Shown: piece by piece, positions 16,320 to 24,410 of the stretch | Layout: each line of letters starts with the position of its first letter | Position numbering within the stretch: position 1 is the first letter of the stretch | NCBI GenBank assembly: GCA_039030915.1 | Contig: JBCCDG010000004.1 | Location: forward strand, 1 to 64,000 | Reading direction: 5' to 3' | Length of the DNA stretch: 64,000 nt | From: Thermohalobaculum sp039030915 | GTDB taxonomy: Bacteria > Pseudomonadota > Alphaproteobacteria > Rhodobacterales > Rhodobacteraceae | The notes under the pieces: model-generated | Databases searched by the model: none | The model's input: only the letters and a program-made list of their open reading frames with translations | What the model was told of the DNA's origin: nothing | Made by a program: the position numbers and the translations under genes

Positions 16320-17414
16320 TCAGGTGCCCGTCAGGCGGACGATATCGGCTTCAAGCGTGCGCGCCGCCTTGTCGAGCCGCCGCGCCACCGGGTCGTCATG
16401 CACCACGAGCCACGCGTCCGTGCCGCCCTCCGGCCAACGCGCGAGCCCCTCGGCCTTGTCGCCATCCGCCTGCATGGGAAACGCTATCAGCTCCTCGAGC
16501 GCCTCCTCCGCTACGACGCCCGATCCCTGCGTCCCGAGCGCCCCCTTCCAGCGAAGCACATGCGCGGGGCCCGCGGCATCGAGCGTGGGCCCCGTGAGGC
16601 AGAGGATGTCCTCCCCGCTCCGGCGCAGATCCCTCAGCCCCAGCCCGTGCGCGGGCAGGAGGTGCAGCGCATAGCCCTGCCCGGGCGCCGGCTCTCCGAA
16701 CCGGAGGATCGCGTCATCACCGGGTCGCAGCGCGAGCTCGACCACGACGGCGTGGCCGCGGATCACCGGCCCGCGCAGTCCCAGCCACACCCGCTCCGCC
16801 GTCGCCGCGATGCCCTCGATATCGAAGCCGTTCTCCTTCGACGGAAGCTCCATGAAGGGCGCCAGCAGCGGGTCGCCCGCCAGCATCTCGACCAGCACGC
16901 TCTCATCGGCATCGAGGGGCAGGGAGGCGGCGCGGCGGGAACCATCCGCAGCAGCGGGCATCAGCCCGCCATCGGATGAGCGGACGAGCGGCACACGGCC
17001 GAGGAAATACCGGTTGGGATCGCGCTTCAGCTTGCCCATGCGGCGGAGTGCATCGGAAGCGGTGTGCTCGTCGCGCTTCGGTTTGCGGCGTTTCAGGGCG
17101 TGGCTGCCGACAATCCAAAGCCAGGTGCCCTCGGCCGTCTCGACCGTTTCCAGTCCCTCGATATCCATCTCCCCACCCGGCCCGTCGGGCAGCGCGAAGA
17201 AGTCGCCCAGATTGACGTGTCGATGCGCGCCCCATCGCCCCGCGCCGACGGGACGCAAGCACTCGATACCTGCGGTCTCGTCACAGCTCAGGAACAGCGT
17301 CTCTCCCGCGCGCGCCGCCGCCGAGATGTCCCGCTCCGTCGGGTCGTTGACATGATCGAGAAGCGCCGGGTCGGCGAATTCCAGCGTCACGCTGCCGATG
17401 ATCTCACCGCTCAT
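16320..17414 (-). CDS. DUF3616 protein
   Basis: A 364-residue protein without a signal peptide or membrane helix. It shows the DUF3616 layout: ARAGETLFLSCDETAGIECL at the N-terminus, DIEGLETVETAEGTWLWIVGSHALKRRKP in the middle, and DIEGIAATAERVWLGLRGPVIRGHAVVVELAL later. The repeated DIEGL/DIEGIA motifs suggest a beta-propeller-like repeat. No enzymatic role is established. It reads the same way as the flanking glycosyltransferase and gcdH genes but is separated from both by more than 100 bp. Confidence 0.82.
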   Translation of the reverse strand: MSGEIIGSVTLEFADPALLDHVNDPTERDISAAARAGETLFLSCDETAGIECLRPVGAGRWGAHRHVNLGDFFALPDGPGGEMDIEGLETVETAEGTWLWIVGSHALKRRKPKRDEHTASDALRRMGKLKRDPNRYFLGRVPLVRSSDGGLMPAAADGSRRAASLPLDADESVLVEMLAGDPLLAPFMELPSKENGFDIEGIAATAERVWLGLRGPVIRGHAVVVELALRPGDDAILRFGEPAPGQGYALHLLPAHGLGLRDLRRSGEDILCLTGPTLDAAGPAHVLRWKGALGTQGSGVVAEEALEELIAFPMQADGDKAEGLARWPEGGTDAWLVVHDDPVARRLDKAARTLEADIVRLTGT

Positions 17415-17532
17415 CCCTGTCCCCGCGATGTCGCCGCTCCAATCGACGTGGCCCGCTCAAATGCAAAGCGACGGAGGTGATCCACCCCCGTCGCCAAGAC
17501 TTAGCTCGATGCGCGGCGTCTTGGACGCCGCC

Positions 17533-18759
17533 TCAGAAAAACGCCTGAAGCCCTGTCTGCGCGCGACCGAGGATGAGGGCGTGGATATCGTGCGTGCCCT
17601 CATAGGTGTTGACCGTCTCCAGGTTCACCATGTGGCGCATCACCTGATACTCGCCCGCGATCCCGTTGCCGCCGTGCATGTCCCGCGCCATGCGCGCCAC
17701 GTCCAGCGCCTTGCCGCAGTTGTTTCGCTTCACGATGGAGATCATCTCGGGTGCCATCCGCCCCTCGTCCATCAGTCGCCCGACACGGAGCACGCCCTGG
17801 AGCCCGAGGCTGATCTCGGTCTGCATGTCGGCGAGCTTCTTCTGGACGAGCTGGGTCTGCGCCAGGGGCCTGCCGAACTGCGTCCGGTCGAGCGTGTATT
17901 GACGGGCCGCGTGCCAGCAGAACTCGGCCGCCCCCATGGTACCCCACGCGATGCCGTAGCGCGCGCGGTTGAGGCAGCCGAAGGGGCCCTTCAGCCCCTC
18001 GACATTCGGCAGGAGGGCATCCTTGCCCACCTCGACGCCGTCCATCACGATCTCGCCCGTGATCGAGGCACGGAGACTGAGCTTGCCCTCAATCTTCGGC
18101 GCCGACAGGCCCTTCATGCCCTTCTCCAGCACGAAGCCCTTGATCTTGCCATCATGCGCTTCTGACTTCGCCCAGATCACGAAGACATCCGCGATCGGGC
18201 TATTCGAGATCCACATCTTCGATCCGGTGAGCTTATAGCCCCCGTCGGTCTTCACCGCACGCGTTTTCATGCCCGCGGGATCAGACCCCGCATCCGGCTC
18301 GGTCAGACCGAAGCAGCCGATCCATTCACCGGTCGCGAGCTTGGGCAGATATTTCTGGCGCTGTTCCTCCGTCCCGTAGGCCTGGATCGGATACATGACC
18401 AGCGAGGACTGGACGGAGAGCATCGAGCGATAGCCCGAATCGATGCGCTCGATCTCCCGCGCAACCAAGCCGTAGGAGACGTAACCCGCACCGACGCCGC
18501 CATACTCCTCGGGTACCGTCACGCCGAGAAGACCGAGCGCTCCCATCTCCTGGAAGATCGACGCATCGGCCTTCTCCTCGGCAAAGGCTTCGATAACCCG
18601 CGGCGCCAGCTTCTCGGCCGCATAGGCAGCGGCCGTGTCGCGTACCATGCGCTCTTCCTCGGAAAGCTGGTCCTCGATGAGAAACGGATCTTCCCAGCGG
18701 AACGCGCCCTTGGACTCCGTTTTGGCGGCAGCGGCGCTGATCGGCGACTGGTCGTTCAT
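17533..18759 (-). CDS. gcdH: Glutaryl-CoA dehydrogenase
   Basis: A 408-residue FAD acyl-CoA dehydrogenase. It has the GcdH-specific segments CFGLTEPDAGSDPAGM, ARYGIAWGTMGAAEFCW and MARDMHGGNGIAGEYQVMRH. The catalytic base is Glu387 in NTYEGTHDIHALILGRA. It oxidatively decarboxylates glutaryl-CoA to crotonyl-CoA in lysine and aromatic catabolism. Electrons pass to ETF and then to ETF-QO, whose gene is at 24411-26057. It appears monocistronic. Confidence 0.95.
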   Translation of the reverse strand: MNDQSPISAAAAKTESKGAFRWEDPFLIEDQLSEEERMVRDTAAAYAAEKLAPRVIEAFAEEKADASIFQEMGALGLLGVTVPEEYGGVGAGYVSYGLVAREIERIDSGYRSMLSVQSSLVMYPIQAYGTEEQRQKYLPKLATGEWIGCFGLTEPDAGSDPAGMKTRAVKTDGGYKLTGSKMWISNSPIADVFVIWAKSEAHDGKIKGFVLEKGMKGLSAPKIEGKLSLRASITGEIVMDGVEVGKDALLPNVEGLKGPFGCLNRARYGIAWGTMGAAEFCWHAARQYTLDRTQFGRPLAQTQLVQKKLADMQTEISLGLQGVLRVGRLMDEGRMAPEMISIVKRNNCGKALDVARMARDMHGGNGIAGEYQVMRHMVNLETVNTYEGTHDIHALILGRAQTGLQAFF

Positions 18760-18910
18760 GGCGTTCTCCCGGTCTCTTTTGCGTTGCCCATCATGTACGC
18801 TTCGGGCGCTCCGGTGCCAATGGCGCGTCCCACGGCGTGGGAGCGTCCCGCCCGCCGCGCGCTACGGGCCATCTTGATCGATGCTGCGAGACGGCCTCTA
18901 TGCTCATGGC

Positions 18911-19363
18911 ATGAGAGAGCAAATCCAAAGCGTCCGGACAGGCCTGTCCGCGGAGTCGCCCCGCGCCCGGTGGCCATGGTGGCGCATGGCGCTCGGCATC
19001 GCGCTCGCGCCGCTCCTCGCGACCGGCATCGTCTGGCTCGTCGCCTTCGCCATCGGCGGCGCGAGCGAGACGACACGGATCGGCGTCATGGCAGTGGCCG
19101 AAAACGCGGCGAGCGTATTTGCCGTCTTTGCAATCGCATTGACGATATCGGCCGTGCTTCCGGGAGCGGTCGGGCTAAGCCTCGTCCGTCGGGGCGGGCT
19201 CCTCGCATGGTGCGCCGCGGGGCTCGTGTTGGGTGCTGCGGCAGCGGCCGCGCTCTCCGCGGTCGGCGATGCGCCGATGGCAGCCGCCAGCGGGATCGGC
19301 GCGGTCTACGGGTTCGGCGCGATGCTCTTCGTCCGCGCGGTCGCCGGCATCCGCCGCCGCTAG
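18911..19363 (+). CDS. Hypothetical four-helix membrane protein
   Basis: About 150 residues, with hydrophobic helices near residues 25-48, 60-82, 90-112 and 115-140 and an Arg-rich C-terminus (IRRR). No family was recognised. The ATG at 18911 is the more likely start; the frame begins at 18881. No clear ribosome binding site is visible. Its stop codon shares a CTAG with the rsmE stop on the other strand. Confidence 0.6.
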   Translation: MREQIQSVRTGLSAESPRARWPWWRMALGIALAPLLATGIVWLVAFAIGGASETTRIGVMAVAENAASVFAVFAIALTISAVLPGAVGLSLVRRGGLLAWCAAGLVLGAAAAAALSAVGDAPMAAASGIGAVYGFGAMLFVRAVAGIRRR

Positions 19364-20109
19364 CCGCCCGACCAGTCGCCAAGCGCCGCCTGCCATAGCG
19401 TGATGGCCGCCACGGCCGCCGTATCCGCCCGCAGGATGCGGGGGCCGAGGCTTACGCCGAGCGCACCGGGCAGCGCCGCGAGCCGCGCCGCTTCGGCCTC
19501 AGTAAACCCGCCCTCGGGCCCGACGATCACCGCCCAGGATGCGGCCGGTGCAGCCGCAGCCCGTGCCAGCGCCGCCGCCACCGGCTCCCCGCCCCGCTCG
19601 TTGCAGAAGAGGAGCCGCCGGTCGGCAGGCCAGTCCACCAGCAACGCGTCGAGCTTCGCGGGCTCCGCCATTTCCGGCACCCAGACGAGGCCGCACTGCT
19701 CCGCCGCCTCGATCATATGTGCCCGCAATCGCTCGGTGTTGACCCGCTCGCTGTTCGTGAGCGCGGTGAAGACCGGCACGACCTTTCGGCAGCCGAGCTC
19801 GCAGGCCTTCTCGACGATAAAGTCCGTCCGGGCCTTCTTGATGGGGGCGAAGAGGAGCCAGAGATCGGGCGGCGGCGCTGACGGGCGGGTCCGCTCGAGG
19901 ATCGAAAGTTCCCCTGCCCGCTTGCTGAGCGCGCCCGCCTCGGCCAGCCATTCCCCGTCATGCGCATTGAAGACGACAACCCTGGCGCCGGGGCCGAGCC
20001 GCATGACGGCGGCAAGGTAGTTCGCCTGCTCACGCTCCAGCGCCACGGTCGTCCCTTCGCGAAGCTGCGCGTCGAGATGCAGCCTGATTTTCGGCGCGTC
20101 CTGTGGCAT
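19360..20109 (-). CDS. rsmE: RsmE: 16S rRNA m3U1498 methyltransferase
   Basis: A 249-residue SPOUT methyltransferase. An N-terminal PUA-like part (IRLHLDAQLREGTTVAL) is followed by the knotted domain with FAPIKKARTDFIVEKACELG, IGPEGGFTEAEA and the terminal LGPRILRADTAAVAAITLWQ. It methylates U1498 of 16S rRNA in the 30S subunit. The ATG at 20109 has GGAGGG upstream, but the frame extends to 20196. The start lies only 9 bp from that of the divergent ubiA. Confidence 0.95.
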   Translation of the reverse strand: MPQDAPKIRLHLDAQLREGTTVALEREQANYLAAVMRLGPGARVVVFNAHDGEWLAEAGALSKRAGELSILERTRPSAPPPDLWLLFAPIKKARTDFIVEKACELGCRKVVPVFTALTNSERVNTERLRAHMIEAAEQCGLVWVPEMAEPAKLDALLVDWPADRRLLFCNERGGEPVAAALARAAAAPAASWAVIVGPEGGFTEAEAARLAALPGALGVSLGPRILRADTAAVAAITLWQAALGDWSGG

Positions 20110-20118
20110 GCACCCTCC

Positions 20119-21204
20119 ATGACCGAGAGCACGCCACAGGACCAGACCGAAAGCGCAGCGCCGGAGGCACATGCCGGAGCCGACGGAACGGCGCATGCGC
20201 GCCCCGACCAGAGCCCAGACCGGAGCCCCGAAGACGGAAGCTCAACGGGCGCGAGGCAGACCGCGCGCCGGAGCCGGGCCGAGCGCCGCGCGCGTATCGC
20301 CGACGCGGTGGCGGATAGCTGGGTCGAAGTCTACGCGCCCTATGACGCTCAGCCCTATCTGCGCCTAAGCCGCGCTGACCGGCCCATCGGCACCTGGCTT
20401 CTCTGGCTGCCCTGCCTCTGGGCCATCTTCCTCGCTGCCGGCGCCACGGGCTGGATGTTCCTCGATCTCTGGCTGATCCTCGGCTCCGGCGTCGGCGCCT
20501 TCCTGATGCGCGGCGCGGGCTGTACGTGGAACGACCTGCAGGACCGCAAGATCGACGCGGGCGTCGCGCGCACCGCCAATCGGCCGCTGCCGGCCGGCGA
20601 GGTGTCGCCGCGTGCGGCGCTCGCCTGGCTCGTCGTCCAGGCGCTCACGGCATTTCTCATCCTCATCACCTTCAACGAAACCGCGATCTGGCTGGGCGTG
20701 CTCTCGCTCCTGCCCGTCGCGGTCTATCCCTTCGCCAAGCGGTTCACCTGGTGGCCCCAGGTCTTCCTCGGGATCGCGTTCAACTGGGGCGCGCTCCTCC
20801 TCTGGGCCGCGCATACGGGTAGCATCGGGCTCGCGCCGCTCCTCCTCTACGCCGCCGGCATTGCCTGGACGCTGCACTACGACACGATCTACGCGCACCA
20901 GGACCGCGAGGACGATGCGCTGATCGGCGTGAAGTCCACGGCCCGCCTCTTCGGTGAGCGTACGGCCGAATGGCTGTGGGGTTTCACGCTCGCGACCGGT
21001 GTCCTCTCGGCGGCTGCCGTCTGGGCGGCGGATGGCGGGGTGATCGGCTATGCGGGCGCGCTCGGGCTCGCGCTGCACATGGCCTCCCAGATCCGCCGCC
21101 TCGACATCGCGGACCCGCCACGCTGCCTGCTGCTCTTCCGGGAGACACGCTGGGGCGGCATCGGCCTCGCCGCCGCGCTCTTCCTCGATTCGATCTTCGG
21201 CTGA
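20119..21204 (+). CDS. ubiA: UbiA: 4-hydroxybenzoate polyprenyltransferase
   Basis: A 361-residue membrane prenyltransferase. Both Asp-rich sites are present: NDLQDRKID after helix 2, and DTIYAHQDREDDALIGVKSTA after helix 6. About nine helices are seen. It joins the polyprenyl tail to 4-hydroxybenzoate in ubiquinone synthesis. The first ~60 residues (Glu/Ala/Arg-rich, no helix) are unusual for UbiA, and the ATG at 20119 lacks a ribosome binding site. A GTG at 20308 would give a conventional N-terminus (ADSWVEVYAPYDAQPYLRL). Confidence 0.92.
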   Translation: MTESTPQDQTESAAPEAHAGADGTAHARPDQSPDRSPEDGSSTGARQTARRSRAERRARIADAVADSWVEVYAPYDAQPYLRLSRADRPIGTWLLWLPCLWAIFLAAGATGWMFLDLWLILGSGVGAFLMRGAGCTWNDLQDRKIDAGVARTANRPLPAGEVSPRAALAWLVVQALTAFLILITFNETAIWLGVLSLLPVAVYPFAKRFTWWPQVFLGIAFNWGALLLWAAHTGSIGLAPLLLYAAGIAWTLHYDTIYAHQDREDDALIGVKSTARLFGERTAEWLWGFTLATGVLSAAAVWAADGGVIGYAGALGLALHMASQIRRLDIADPPRCLLLFRETRWGGIGLAAALFLDSIFG

Positions 21205-21429
21205 GCGAGTGCTGCTACCCCGATGTGACGCTCTCCGGTCGCGGTATGCTAGGCGCATCGTCCCGGAAAGATACGTCGGGCACGCGGAACCTGCCTTCGA
21301 CTGCACCATCCTGGGCGGATCTGCGGCAGCACGGTGTCACTACCGCGGCTGAGCCATAACGCCCTTGCGGCTGCGTTACGGATACGGAAGAACTATCGAG
21401 ATGTTTCGGATCAAGAGGGGTGGATCCAG

Positions 21430-21978
21430 ATGCGTAACGTGATCGCGATGATGGCGATGGTGGTCGGGCTGGCGATGCCGTTCAGTGCCTCGGCAGTGAC
21501 GATGAGCGGTTTCTTCAATGGGACCGGCGAGACCATTGCCTTTCCACAGGTCTTCGGCACGGGCGTCGGTGAACTCACCTCGCAGATGCCGGACGACGAT
21601 TTCGGCACGCCTGGCAGCCCCACGATCGGCACGCTGACGGCGACGACAAATCTCATCATCGTCTGGGATGCCGCGGTGACGGCGAACAATCAGACGAACC
21701 CCGCTGATCGTCTCACGCTCTCCTTCTCGGTCAATGACGCCAATCCGGCGAATGCAACGCCCGTCGTGGTGCCAACGTCGGGGACGGTCAGCATTCCAAA
21801 CATCCTCCTGATGGCAGGCGATGTGCTTCGCTTCTTCGTGACCGGCACGGGCTCGTCTACACTGACGACCAATCTCGACATCACGGGCGAGACCACGGCG
21901 ATCCCGCTTCCGCCGGCTGCGCTTCTGATGCTGGTCGGGCTTGGTGGTCTTGTGCTTGTTCGCAAGCGCGCGACCTGA
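21430..21978 (+). CDS. VPLPA-CTERM-like sorted surface protein
   Basis: A 182-residue secreted protein. The signal peptide is RNVIAMMAMVVGLAMPFSASA. The middle is Thr/Asn/Pro-rich and beta-like. The C-terminus carries the tripartite sorting signal: IPLPPAALLMLVG, a hydrophobic run, and a basic tail VRKRAT. This resembles the VPLPA-CTERM class processed by exosortase-type enzymes in Rhodobacterales. The ATG at 21430 follows GAGGGG, and the frame extends upstream without support. A good terminator follows at 22006. The central domain was not recognised. Confidence 0.8.
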   Translation: MRNVIAMMAMVVGLAMPFSASAVTMSGFFNGTGETIAFPQVFGTGVGELTSQMPDDDFGTPGSPTIGTLTATTNLIIVWDAAVTANNQTNPADRLTLSFSVNDANPANATPVVVPTSGTVSIPNILLMAGDVLRFFVTGTGSSTLTTNLDITGETTAIPLPPAALLMLVGLGGLVLVRKRAT

Positions 21979-22005
21979 AGCGGCTTCACCGCGAATGGTG
22001 ATACA

Positions 22006-22030
22006 GGGGGACCGTCTCGGCCCCCTTTTT
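22006..22030 (+). terminator. Rho-independent terminator of the VPLPA-CTERM gene
   Basis: GGGGG (22006-22010) pairs with CCCCC (22021-22025), and CCG/CGG pair inside. TTTTT follows on the plus strand. It lies 28 bp after the stop and abuts the stop of the convergent DUF3422 gene. Confidence 0.88.
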
Positions 22031-23349
22031 CATTCGCCTTGACGTGCGACCCGCTTGCGGATCCGGCGGACGAACCACCAGACAAGCAATATGATCGGCA
22101 ACGCCGCAATCGCCTTCAGGAAAGCCTCGGGGATATCGAAGATCTCCTCCAGCGGCGCGAGGAAGTAGCCCGCCAAGCTCACCGCATAATAGCTGATCGC
22201 GACCACGGAGAGGCCCTCGACCGTCTCCTGCAAGCGGAGCTGCAATGCCGCCCGCCGGTCCATCGAAGTCAGTAGATCCTGGTTCTGCGCCTGGAGCGCC
22301 ACATCGACTCGCGTGCGCAACAGGTCCGCCGTCCGGCTTGCCCGCGTCGCCAACCCTTCCAGCCGCGTTTCGGTGGCGCGCACAGTGCGCATCGCCGGAT
22401 CGAACCGGCGCAGCATGAACTCGGAGAAGAGCTGCCGGCCCACCAGCCGATCTTCCCGCATCATCTGCACCCGTTCGTGCACGATCGCCTCATAGGCCCG
22501 CGCGGCGCCGAAGCGGAACGCGGTCGAGGCGGAGAGCGCCTCGATCTCCGCCGACAGCGCGGTGAGCGCATCGAGGATCGCTTGTTCGGTCACCGTATCT
22601 TCCCGGTCGGCGACACGCGCCAGAAGCGATGTCAGCTCCCGGTCGATCTGGTTGAGCCGGCCCGCCAGACTGCGCGCGATGGGCAGCGCCAGCATGGCCA
22701 GCATGCGGTAGTTCTCGATCTCCACCAGCCGCTGCACCGCCCGCCCGATGCGCCGCGCGCCGACATCCTGATGCACGAGCAGTGCGAAACGGCTGAAGCC
22801 GCCCTCATGGATGCGGAAATCGCCGATGGCGAGCGCCGCGCCGTCGATCACCCGTGCCATCGCCAGGCTCTCACGGCTGAATTCGCGGGCGAGGCGGCCG
22901 CGGCTCACGGCTTCCTCCGCCGCAGCGAGATCGGCGAAGCGCATGACCTCGATCTCGACGGCAGCGACCACCTTGCCGGGAGCCTCCGCGAGCCAATCCG
23001 CCGGCAGATGTTCCGCCAGCGTCGCTTCGAAGAGCCCCTCGCCCTCCCCCTCCTCGACCAGCATGTAGCTGACGAATTCGGTGTGCCGTTCCCATTTCAG
23101 GATAAAGCGGTCGAAATCACCGATATGGTGGCTGTCACCCGGCGCCGGATGGGGACCACCGTGGCGCTCGATGAAGCTGAGGAGATGCGCGCGATCGGCC
23201 TCGGGATCACGCTCCTGGGCATGGCGCTCCTCCTTGAACGCGACAAGAAGCGCACGGCCGGGCACGCCGACGGGCATGAAGGGCCGCGCATGCAGCTCCT
23301 TCGTCAGCTCAAAGCGCCGCGGATGATTATCAAGCTTGCGCGCCGGCAT
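22030..23349 (-). CDS. DUF3422 membrane-associated protein
   Basis: A 439-residue protein. It begins KLDNHPRRFELTKELHARPF, the hallmark of DUF3422. The remainder is mostly helical and ends in two membrane helices (GLSVVAISYYAVSLAGYFL and FLKAIAALPIILLVWWFV). The topology suggests a large cytoplasmic domain anchored by a C-terminal hairpin, similar in outline to CorA-like proteins. No function is known. It is a standalone gene. Confidence 0.88.
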   Translation of the reverse strand: MPARKLDNHPRRFELTKELHARPFMPVGVPGRALLVAFKEERHAQERDPEADRAHLLSFIERHGGPHPAPGDSHHIGDFDRFILKWERHTEFVSYMLVEEGEGEGLFEATLAEHLPADWLAEAPGKVVAAVEIEVMRFADLAAAEEAVSRGRLAREFSRESLAMARVIDGAALAIGDFRIHEGGFSRFALLVHQDVGARRIGRAVQRLVEIENYRMLAMLALPIARSLAGRLNQIDRELTSLLARVADREDTVTEQAILDALTALSAEIEALSASTAFRFGAARAYEAIVHERVQMMREDRLVGRQLFSEFMLRRFDPAMRTVRATETRLEGLATRASRTADLLRTRVDVALQAQNQDLLTSMDRRAALQLRLQETVEGLSVVAISYYAVSLAGYFLAPLEEIFDIPEAFLKAIAALPIILLVWWFVRRIRKRVARQGE

Positions 23350-23456
23350 GGCACCCCTCCCCAGACCCGACGCGCCGCCGGATGCTGCGGAGGATAGCGC
23401 AGTTTAGGGCCCCGAAAGGAGGTGCGTCGAAAAATGCTGCATCGCAACGGAGTGGC

Positions 23457-24275
23457 TCAGTCGTTGCGGCGTGCCACCACGAGATGTCCGGGCACCGGCA
23501 CGCCGGTCTCGTAGCGCACCGTCACCGGTGCCGCGGAGAGCAGGCCCAGTCCACGGGCGAGAAGCGCTGCCTCCAGCATCGCGGGATCATGCGCATAGCG
23601 TTGCCGCGGGCCGACGCGCCATCCGGGCGTACCCTCGAAGGCCGCGGCCGGCAGCGTCTCGGTCGAAAAGACCGCCACACCGCCTGGTGCGAGAACATGT
23701 GCAAGCCCGTCGAAGAGCGGCTCGATCTCGCCGAAATAAGGCAGCACATCCGCCGCGACAACGAGATCGTAGGCGCCCTTGTCCGCGCCCCCCAGAAAGG
23801 CCACCGCATCGCCGGCGAAGAGACCCGCATAAACATCCTTCTCCGCAGCGATCTCCAGCATGCCCTCCGAAAGATCGACGCCCTCCATCGCCTCGACTCT
23901 GTCCTCCAGCGCCTCCGCCGCCAGCCCCGTGCCACAGCCGAGATCGAGGCCGCGCGCGAAGGGGCCGAGGCCGAGCGCCGACAGCGTCTCCGCAATTCGT
24001 TCCGGGATGGCGTAGCCGAGCGAGAGGACAAGCGTTGCCTCGAAGCTCTCCGCATGCTGGTCGAAGAGGGTCGCAACGTAGAGCGGCGACGCACGCTCGG
24101 GGGAGGGGCCCTGCCCGAGGGCCGCCAGCCTGACGGCCGCCCCGCCCCGATCCTCGGGGTCGAGCGCCAGGCAATCGCGCCACGCCGCCGCCGCAGCCGC
24201 CTCATCGCCCGCACGCTCCGCCGCAAGCCCGCGCTCATAGGCTGCCTCGAGCGCCTCGAGATCGATCGGGCTCAT
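23457..24275 (-). CDS. Class I SAM-dependent methyltransferase with TPR-like N-terminus
   Basis: About 272 residues. The N-terminal ~50 residues form a TPR-like helical pair (AYERGLAAERAGDEAAAAAAW). The methyltransferase core contains LDLGCGTGLAAEAL (motif I), GVDLSEGML and VVAADVLPYFGEIEPLF. Similar proteins are annotated as trans-aconitate or biotin-type methyltransferases; the substrate is unknown. The ATG at 24275 was chosen because the upstream extension is Arg/Pro-rich and non-conserved in style. Confidence 0.85.
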   Translation of the reverse strand: MSPIDLEALEAAYERGLAAERAGDEAAAAAAWRDCLALDPEDRGGAAVRLAALGQGPSPERASPLYVATLFDQHAESFEATLVLSLGYAIPERIAETLSALGLGPFARGLDLGCGTGLAAEALEDRVEAMEGVDLSEGMLEIAAEKDVYAGLFAGDAVAFLGGADKGAYDLVVAADVLPYFGEIEPLFDGLAHVLAPGGVAVFSTETLPAAAFEGTPGWRVGPRQRYAHDPAMLEAALLARGLGLLSAAPVTVRYETGVPVPGHLVVARRND

Positions 24276-24410
24276 GGCACGACACCCGAACCGGCGCCCC
24301 GGACGGCGGCAGGCTGGCGGGGGGGCGGAGCGACGGGCGTCCCGCAGGGACGACCGAGCGAACGGGCCGTCGTCAGCCCGCCGTCGCAACCTCCGGACCC
24401 ATGGGCCGGC

